A DNA stretch of 29,426 nucleotides from Pelargonium nanum (lineage: Eukaryota; Streptophyta; Magnoliopsida; Geraniales; Geraniaceae), in assembly GCA_036897485.1 (NCBI GenBank), contig JAYMTF010000838.1:1-29426 (forward strand), read 5' to 3'. The position numbers were made by a program, and so were the translations under genes. Below are positions 1 to 10,000 of the stretch, piece after piece. Position 1 is the first letter of the stretch; every line of letters starts with the position of its first letter. The notes beneath the pieces were generated by a model. The model did no database searches. It worked only from the letters and a program-made list of their open reading frames with translations, and was not told the origin of the DNA.

Positions 1-62
1 AGGAGGCTCAAACCTGAGACCTCAAAAGAAATCCAAAGCGCATCAACCGCTTGGCCCAACAT
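1..62 (-). mobile_element. tRNA-like SINE head (fragment)
   Basis: On the minus strand this reads like a tRNA-derived RNA polymerase III promoter: an A-box-like TGGGCCAAGCGG, then, about 35 nt on, a B-box-like GGTTTGAGCC. Each box has one or two mismatches to consensus. The SINE body would lie beyond base 1, so family and completeness cannot be judged. Confidence 0.4.
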
Positions 63-267
63 GCCTTGGTCATAATGAAGATTGTTACTAAATGTTATTA
101 GTTAAAAAAGCTATTGTCAAATTGGTACAATAGAATGTATGACCATTATATATAAAGTATATATGGTGACTATTGCTAAAAGCTAATTTCTCAATAAAAG
201 CTCTCCAAATCTTAATTACCCAATAAGAAGCAACTAAAAGGTTAAATTGACAGTCGAAGACCCAATA

Positions 268-396
268 TTAATACTGATCATCCCTTCCAAAGGCATCAGA
301 AAACTCTGGCAGACACGTCTCTGACCAGTCATCGTTTTTGATTCTCCGAACTGTTCTTTTTTCTGATGGATATGTTTTGCCTGCTCTATTCCAGTG
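268..396 (-). other. Exon-like open frame of unknown origin in the intron
   Basis: A 43-codon open frame ending TAA at 268–270 whose composition looks like real protein: KTYPSEKRTVRRIKNDDW then ETCLPEFSDAFGRDD. A CAG acceptor fits at 381–383, giving a terminal exon 268–380. It is not part of VPS13, because the family has another ~800 residues to go. It may be a fragment of another gene carried into the intron, or chance. I do not recognise the family. Confidence 0.3.
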
Positions 397-920
397 TTAC
401 TACTAGGCTAGTTTCTAAAATGTCCACTAAGTTATTATTATTTCTGTTACCATCCACAAACTTGAATTTTTATCTCCCTTGAGTTCGAGGAGATGATGGT
501 ATATATTTAAATAACATTACTTATTGGATTCCTTAAACTATGTTTTCCCTAATTGTCTCCCAAGATTAAGGCTTAGTTACCAAGCCTTGTTGAGCTAAGC
601 AGTTTAGGTGCTTTGGATCCTCAACACACTATCAAAACAAAACAAGAATAGATTAAGGTTTAGTTTAGTTTTATTTTATTTTCTAATATACTAGTCAACT
701 TTGTATATCCTAGAGATACTCGTGTCAATCACTCGTGAATATAACATCCTTTCATATTTCTACAGAATCAAATTAATCAGTTCCAAATTTTTAGTTTGAA
801 CTAAAGAACCAAGACAAGCATACCAAAATCAGTTAACTTAAAATTGTGAAAAGAACAAGAATGATGGAGGAAGCGTGTATAACCAGCTAACATTATTGCA
901 ACGGTAAGTAGTCCACTAAC

Positions 921-1076
921 CTGCAGCTTATCAGTTTCACCCATTTCATGGCATACAAAGGAAACCCTCGAATCAGATGGATGAAGAACCTTTGGTTCAT
1001 CTTCACTGCTCAACTTAATAAATATGTCTTGGCCACATCTATTTGTATAAGTCATGAATGGTCGGACAGAAATTAC
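921..1076 (-). CDS. VPS13: VPS13 exon (residues 3119–3170), SHR-binding region; last exon seen
   Basis: 52 codons: VISVRPFMTYTNRCGQDIFI, then LHPSDSRVSFVCHE and TDKLQ at a GTTAGT donor. R-P-x-x-x-x-T-N-R-x-G-x-x-I/L belongs to the SHR-binding domain. No further VPS13 exon is visible below 920, so the gene continues outside the window. Confidence 0.95.
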
Positions 1077-4000
1077 CTACAAACAGGATACCAAGTCAAA
1101 CAGCATATACTTTTTAAAGGTAATATTCAGTTCTAAACTTCAATACTACCTTTGTAGGAACAGACTGGTAGGGGCATGGTTTTGTGGAAATGAAAAGTCG
1201 CATGCAATTGCCGTCTGTATCACAAGCAAAGAGATCCAATGATCCATCCTATGAAAACAAGAAAAGTTCTGAATAAGATTTCTTACTTTATTTAAAAACT
1301 AATTACTTAAAGAATGAGGCTTCAAGTTCAACAAACAGTGACACCTACCATGTCACCAAGAGGTGACAGATTTTTAACAGGCCCAAACCGCTCTATGCCA
1401 GATTGAGAGATGGAAACTGAAAGGCCAAGCTTATTAAAATTCAATGCTGAAGCAATTGTATGGCCATCATATATTTCCTCTTCAGATATTTCCTCAAAGA
1501 TTTCTTCACTATTCTTTTTGGAGTGAAATGGAAGAGCAATCTTCTGACTGTGTTTCTTCCCTGTCATATCCAGGAGTCTACATTTAAGTGGGGGACATTT
1601 GGCAACTGCAAACCAATAAGGAGCATAAACTCTAATGATCTTAGCCAAGAGTGGCTGTTCTGTGTCATAATTTTGTTCAAGTATGATTTGAACGATCCTG
1701 CACGTAAAATAACTCTTTCAGCATACTAGCATCAGACAACAAGAAACTTAAGATAACTTATGTCTAGTCAAACCTTCTAGAAACCAGACTTCTTAAGCTG
1801 ATTGTTTTAGATGGAACTCCAAGGGGATCAGATACAAGAACAGCTTCCTGTCAAACATATAAACAAATATACAAATAAAATTTGAGAGAGGAGAAGAATA
1901 AGATGAAACTTGACAATCATCTCATTCCAAGAAATAAAGTATTGTTACAGTACAACAAAGGACGGGAATAGCTTTAATATCTTACATGTACTGGCTGCCA
2001 TCCTCTTTGTGGAAGAAGTGAAAAGAACAAAGGATTTCTTATGTCGGCATTGTATATTTTCACAGTATTTCCTGGATGAAATATTCCTCTTGAGCAGTCA
2101 ACGAAACAACCATTCGCTTGCCTCTCAAACACAGAATATTCAGCTGCAAGGGGAAGAAGATTAGAGATTGACAATGGTGACTTCACCACCAGGCTCCAAT
2201 CCAGTATAGGATCAGAATGAATGTCTTTTGCAATTTCAGTTGCTTGTATGCTCACACAAAACCACAGTTTACGTGAACTATTTGAAGAGCTCCCACTTAT
2301 CCCGGTGCAACACAACAATTCTTCAGACTCTTTGAGGGCCGATACATATATCTGAGAACAACCTCCTTGTTTAGTGGAATCCTCTAGTTGACCAGGCTTA
2401 TCAACTAAAGAACTCCAAGAATAGTCTTTAAGATCCCTAGATCCAGAAGGCTTTAATTTGAAGGAATATAGACCATACTGTGTAAGGCCTGACAAAGGAA
2501 GTGGCAGGGTCTCTCCCGGTTTAAGTTGTCCAACATATATATCCTGATTTACATCACCTGACATAGGTTTCCTATTTCTGATCCATCTCCTTTGCCTTGC
2601 ACAGTTCACAAACTCCAAAGGGCCACATGACTCAGGCCATTTTAGATTTTCAACGTTTGTAGCATAAACCCAACCATCAGTAGTCTTGATAGATTCCGTG
2701 TCCAAATTCCAATCATCAATCCATTCCCAACCAGATGGTAACTCGGCCTGCATCATTCATAGGGAATGAGAAATGAATCAAAGGTTCAAAAATACAAGGT
2801 GGTTACTAGTTAGTGATACCAAAACTAGGGAATCTGGAATCTCGACAAAATAACACTCCCTAGACCCCCACAATGGTGGGAGCCTTGGGCCACCCTTTTT
2901 TCTAATTTCTAAATAATGGAGAGACTCTGGGTTTAGAATATAGTATTGCAGTTGAAAGTGACCCAATAAATGTCACCATCTCAATAAACTAAGGTTATCC
3001 AGATTCATATAATTACTTCTAGTTTGTTCACTTTATTTGATGAATATCTAACAGCTGAACCCTACACCCCAAACTCCCAGCCCCTCAAAAAGAAAATTAA
3101 TATTAAAAAAATGTAACCAAAAAAGAATCAAAAGTTTAAAAGTGAACTCTAAATTCAATATGAAACAGTAGTTAATATTTTGAATAAAAACAGCCCCTCA
3201 TAGTAAAACATTCTGGAGAGAAGTAAATTCATTCAAGTAGATATTGCTTGATGATGAAATCAAAGCAAGCAGCAATCAGAAAATACATATGGCGCCTTTC
3301 CCTCAATTTTTTAGAGCAGGTGGAAAACACTAATACTCACCTGATGTGAAGCCTCTCCTTCAGAGATATCTTGCTTAGGTTGGGCCAAGGAGCCAACCCA
3401 GCCAGTTTCTGGGTCGTATTTTTCAGTTTCAAAGAACTCGTCTGTCTTAACTCTGTTACCATCAATTCGAAAACCTTCAGTTTTACTTGCATCATTCAGT
3501 AACCTCATATTTTCACTGGGAGATGTGGAAGCAAGACACACGTCAAGTATCATGTCTGTATTATTTTGTACTGAAGCCAGAGACCTAATATTTACATATC
3601 TGTTTCCGTCCTTCACACTTACTTCACTGACAACAACATCATTTCCAAACTTCCAACAAGCAGCAGCTGCAGCATAGTTTAGCCGAACAGTAGTCCAGGG
3701 ACCTTGAATACTAGGACTGATCTGAATAAACCCAGATTTTCTCCCATCAAGGGATTTATTACTATTCTCAATCTCGGATCTTGGTGATAAGACTACTGCA
3801 CATCTTATTCTGCCGTGAGACTTTTCAAAGCTATCCCCTTGAACCATGTTCTGCATGAATATATAGTATAATTTAATGTTTTCATTGATACGAGAGTATG
3901 TTTCTGTCCTAATAAAGATAAGATATAAGGTGAAAGGCAGCATTCACCATATGTTCTGCTGAGGATAAGTTTATCCAAGTCAATTGATTCACAAAATCTT

Positions 4001-7000
4001 CTGGAGGTAAACTGTCTTGGATGTTTCCTGCCATTTGTTTTAACGGAGCAGAAAAAAATCCAATAGGATCACCTGTGAAATCAAACGAACAATAGTTGAT
4101 ATTATAGCCATTAAAGGACTGATTTCATTAGATATTTAATGTGAGGAAATTTCATTCTAAATCTTATGAAGGTTTGGGTATGAGCCTCTTACAGTGGAGG
4201 GTTTGACAATAAGACTAACTATGTCTTTGTTGGATTTATTTTGGCATTGAACTCTTAGGGTGCCTTGTGAAGCTTGATCAGGGGACTATTTTGTGTTAGC
4301 AGTTGTGTAGGGCTTATTATATGGTGACACTTTTGCATGTTCAGAACTTATTTCGCTCTTGGTCTCTACTTTATTGAATACAATGAAATTTTTACAAAAA
4401 AAAAAAAAAAAAAGAAGAAAAGAAGAAAAAAGAAGAAGAGAGAAGCATGACCAATTTGAGAAGGATGGGTTCATACATTTAGTGTACTTTTTCCCATGAT
4501 TGTGCTTTTTGGAAACCTAATAACTTCATGTTTGCTAACTTCTAATGTGTTGAGATCTCTCTATCATATCTTTCCTATCCGATAAATAGGAGATTTACTT
4601 CTTATGAAGAAAATAAGAATTCTCACTTGACTTTGACTTCAATCCATAAGCCTTATAACTATCTCTTTCATTTTTACAAAAAACATTGCAAGCAATAGCT
4701 ACTTTCAACTGGCATAATCATTACTGGGAAGATGCAACAGCCCCACATTAGAGTATTTTAACCAAATTGTTTTAGATTCATAAATGGTTAAGTGATACCC
4801 AAATGAATACAATAGGACAATTAATTGTAGCACTAATTGTCAATGATCCAGGATACAAAAGATAAATTCTGTTTTGTAAAATGGTTTCACATTCTGAAAG
4901 TGAAACGATATTCATATTGAAGACTTTTTCTTGTTGAGGTAAACCCATAATTAGCAGCTATATCCAACAAACAAATGACTTGAGACATTATGGAAACAGT
5001 AAGAAGGTAAATTAATAAAGAACATATTAATAGATTCAAATAGTACCTTTTCCCATGTCAGTCACCAATAATTCAACTATGTAGTCCTGCAATATCCAAA
5101 CAGGGAGAAAAATATCATGAGGCAAGCCCAGGAAACAAGTAATTAAACAAAGCTGCCCGGAGTAAAAGGCAAAATGCTACTGATGGCATGCTGCTACATA
5201 TTTATTAATGTCAACATCAATCTCCAAAGTTTTGTCTATCTGCATGGCTTCGTTGTAGTTCTTACTAGCATGTACATGCAAATTAAAAGATGTTATCCAA
5301 ATATGTTGTGATTCGACCTCTGCGGCAACCACAAAGTTAACCAGAACTCTAAATATTTGTCAGTCCTGTTAATTTTCATCGTAATTGTCCTAAAACAATT
5401 TATCAAAAGTTATTGAAGTGGAAGTCAACTATTAGAATATAAATTTAAATTGGGCCCTCAACTATCAACTCAAGTGTTTAGTTGAGTTGGTCCTCTCTAA
5501 TATGGTATCAGGGCCTAATTGACCAAGAGGGCACAGGTTCGAGTCTTGCTGCCACCTTAATTATTAAAAACTTGTTAAAATTTCAGCACAAGGCAAGAAG
5601 AAGACCTGTGTGTTGACGACAATCAAAGCGATAATGGGCTTGAATGTGATGGGGAGTGTAAAGAGTATAAATTAATTTCAAATTTACACCAGCTGACTAT
5701 AGATAATGCATACTGATGGGTGTGGGTAACTGCTGGTCCATTCTTATGTGAATACTAAATATAAGAAGCATGCCGAATAATCAAGAAATGGAAAAAATCC
5801 TTTATATTCATTCATTTGAAAATCTGAGCAATGGACAATCACAAGGCAACTAAAAAATTTAAAGTAATGAGCAGAACTTTCTTACATACCTCGGAATCAA
5901 CTTTAAAGAAAAATATTTCGTTCCACTTAACCAACTCAATCTCAGGAGATAACGAATTATGCGATATGTTTCCGCATGTGCGTGCACTCTGTTGATGAAG
6001 CAGTGATTCACTGGGAGGAGTTTGTTCTGGAGTTAGACGTATTGCCACAGAGTATTGATAAGAAGTTGAACCTTCAACTTTGGGAAACTGCATTATAAGT
6101 ATATACATTTCAAAACTTTACGAAATCATAAAACAAAGGATACAGATAGAAATAAGATGTAATCATATACATGGTTCAGAATCCAAATGGATGAATATAA
6201 AGCACATCTACAAACTAATGATTCTAAATACTCCTTTTTACATAAAAAGAAAAGTACATATCAGAGAATTTTCTAATATGAACATTGTTTAACTAATCAT
6301 TTATGGTACAAGATTCCGAACTCCATAACTCAACCATATCAAAAGCTGCAGTGAACATTTTCTACCAGATTGGGCTTACAAGAAGAAAAGCATCTCTGAA
6401 TAGTCACATGTATAGGATGTGCTAGCTTAATGTTCTCATTGGGGAATGGAGATGAAAGTGGAGCATTGCACAAAAGAAAATAGAATCAGTTTGCACCTGC
6501 ATTTGAGTATTTATATACTACTAGACAAGTGTGATGCAAGTGGTATTAAAAATAAAAACTAAACTATCTCTCTCTTCAAAAATTGAGCAACTGATACACT
6601 GCAAATGCAACTTTTTGCTGCATATGCGATGCAAATTAGAGCCAACTAAGATTTTACTCCAATAAAGAACCTCAGATTTCACAACTGCCACAGTATAAGT
6701 ATAATCAAAGTATTGCTAAATCAAGTAGTAGCCAAATAGCCATCAAAACGTTATTTAATCAATATTCAACCATAATCTTTCCTATAGTCACTGTTACTGC
6801 ACTAAGGACAACACAGCAAGGTGTCCTGGGCCAGGAGTAACAGGTAAAACATAAAAAACATTAAGATCATCACATGAAGGATAAAACTCACATGTGCATC
6901 CGCTATGATGACTGTGACCATTGTTCTAATTCTCTGAAATAGTTTTCCTTCTAAGTGAGAGTCCAACATATTTTTTGACACTGGAACTCTTATAGGCTTC

Positions 7001-10000
7001 ATATCTCCAGATGGCATCCTAATGATATTTGCTAGCCCCTTGATTTCAGTATCCCGAAAAAATATGTCCTGACCAAGTTTGTTTTGCGGGATAATGAAAT
7101 AATTTTTCTTGTGATGCACATCAACAACAGAAATTTCACCATAAGTTGATGTAGATGCTTCCTGTTTGATTTCAAGCCAAAGATGAATGACAGAAGAATT
7201 AAAGGAAAATATTAGCAGATCACAACGTATAAACTGAATGAAAATGTGTAATATAAATGCTTAGGAGTTAGGACATTAGAAAAATTTACTCCATTCTTAT
7301 AATGGTCATGCACATGACTGAGACTGCTCCAGCTTGCATAAGCTTGAATGATCATATTAGCATTAGACACAGAAATATTTAAGTTCAGATCCCTAGTTGA
7401 GGTAAGACGCAACTGAGAAGCTGCACCAGGGGCATTAAGATCATACTGATACCTGCAAATGAATTATAACTAAACTTTAAAAAAAAAAACACCACAGAGA
7501 ATGTGAAAACAACGATGACAGGATTTTAAGTGTTGTATAACTCATACCTGATGTAGAGGTTAAAGGATATTGAAACAAATAATAAAATAAATAATAGATT
7601 AAAGGACTAAGCAGAAGATGCATTGCACTATCCAAGTGATACTAAACGGCTATATTAGTAAGACTATAACCAGTACATACATCATAGCATAACGGCATTA
7701 TTAAACAGCTTGATTGTTTAACTGAGTTAGTCATTGTTCTTCAGGCAAAGCACAGTTTATCATTATAAGAGATTGTCACATCCCCATAGGTTGATTCAGT
7801 AGGGAATTTAAGTATTGGAGAATGTACACATCAGGTTATACACAAAATATTGTACCTCAAAAGCCCGTCTACTGGCTCAACAAGAGGCTCCCAAGATTCA
7901 TACTTGTCGTTATATGACCTGGCAGTCAAAGAGAAGCTGATTGTGGAATTCAAGTAGTCAGTTCTTCCATGTAAACTGAACCCAACTCCACTTAGAGATA
8001 TATTAAACAACGGAACCATCTGCAAAATTCCAAGAAACAAAAGGGATACAACAGCAGTCAATTGCTATGTACTTTGACTTTTGAGTCGTAAAAGATATAA
8101 AGGATTTCTGTATATATAAAATTAGTGCTTCAAAAGTGTCCTACACTTCAAGGGCCAATCCCCAAAAGGCGATACTCTGTAGAGTCCGTTAGTTAAACCA
8201 GCAAACAATCATCCTATGTGAATTTCCGTTACGTAATATATATTTCCATGAAGATGGCACTCAGAATATTTGTCAATGATCTCAGAGTAAACTATATCTA
8301 CTTAATCAGGATTCCTTACCAAGCCACCATAGTCATCAAAAAGCGCTACAGAGAAAGTTCTAATGTCTGCATCAATGACAGTACCATCAGAAACACTTGG
8401 TACATTTGAATCTGCTAGCTTCAGAGCAAACCTTCGTGGAGGTTTTTTGAAACCACTACGAACAATGAAGTTCCCCGACTCATTACCGACCATCCATATG
8501 CTAAATGGTTCTGTTGTGACCTTGGCGTCAGATGAATCCCATATGCTTTCCTCTAAAAACTGATCCCCAATGACCATATCACTGCGCATGCATCTTAATG
8601 AGCTGAAATCATATTGCTTTGGTGTGCCCTTACAAGCAATACAACCTAAGGAAACAAAGCCAGGAGGAGCTAGAGGCATCCAGAAGGAAATATTCTCCAT
8701 ACCCCTCTCTTTCTTAATCTGTCCAACAATTTGGAAATCCAGAGGGGCTCTAATAAGTTGTTCATCTCCAGTATCATAAAGAACAATGCAAGTATTTGGA
8801 GGTTCATACCTAAGATCCAGATAAACATTAGAAGTCAATTTTGGTTTCATTATAACATGGATGTGAAATTAATAAGAAACTAAATAACTAATAGTATTGC
8901 ATACCCAATCATTATAACATGGATATGAAATTAATAAGAATCTAATAGTATTGCATACCCAGTCACAACTATATCACCAAAATATACCATCCCTTGAGGA
9001 ACCACTGGACGCCATATGGACAATTTCTTTCTGGAGCTTGAACCCTGATTCCACCATACTAACTGAAAACTAGCCACAGCTTCAAAACGCCTGCCAGAAT
9101 TTATAGCTGCTGATCTTTCTGATTCAAAATTGTGAACATGACTCGTAGAAGAAACTTGGATATCTGAACCCTTAGGTGTTTTTGGAGAGCCTTCTGGAAA
9201 CCCAAATACTATATGGCGCAAGTCATATGCTTTGCTCGTTAAGCTGAGAGTAGAAGGATCTGCTGGCAAGAAAGTACCAACAGAATTATCCACACGCCAA
9301 AATGCCAAACTTGGTGGGTGTCTGCATTTTGAATGTACATGTTAAAGAAAGTGGTTACTTTGTTAATTAATATTAACAAGAAACTGGCAGTGAGAGAAGG
9401 CAAGGAGACATGGATGCAGTACCCAACATTTACTATATTCTAAAAATCTTTCAAGCCCCATTAACTTATCACTATAACTACATAAATAATAACCATATCA
9501 GATACAAATGCCCAAAAGTATCAAGTTCTACAAATATTGATTCCCCAATCCCCTGAATCAGAAGCATTCTTAAGCTGCTCACAGTGGAAACTAACTCATC
9601 TAATAGGCAGTAGTATCCATTTAGTTCATCCAAGCTGTTATGTGACTAAAACATGTTAAGATATTTAGACTGCTTAGCAATTAAGGGATGCATGCCCTCA
9701 TTGACATTGACATGTAACATAACTTTAAATCCTAACAGGGTAAAGAGTGTCCCACATACACATTCATAAGGCTGATGGTAACACAGTCCCTCAGGGGACA
9801 AGGAGATACTATGGAAGCCGAGATGCAAAACGCAGCTGACAGAGGTGGTTGAGTTCGTCCTTGTGATACCACACAGCCAAGTGCAACGTAACCTTTGGGT
9901 GCTTCAGGCAACCAAATAGAGCACTGGATATCTCCTTCACTAAGAATACCATTTGCTAGTGAGTCAGAAATATCTACACCTTGATCAGAAATATTCCCCG

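Larger units (their letters stand above)
1..920 (-). other. Last intron in window (incomplete)
   Basis: The intron following the last visible exon, at least 920 bp. It holds a tRNA-like SINE head at 1–62 and an exon-like open frame at 268–396 that is not VPS13. I see no other gene or recognisable transposon in 400–920. Confidence 0.6.

Noticed and set aside
1460-1729. Plus-strand open frame of 89 codons
   Set aside because: It is antisense to the SHR-binding exon 1349–1697, whose minus-strand reading is clearly conserved.
3843-3943. Upstream extension of the exon 3341–3850 open frame with an in-frame methionine
   Set aside because: A CAG acceptor at 3851–3853 and direct joining to exon 3948–4072 show that the extension is intron.
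8363-8779. Two plus-strand open frames
   Set aside because: Both are shadows of VPS13 exon 8320–8809.
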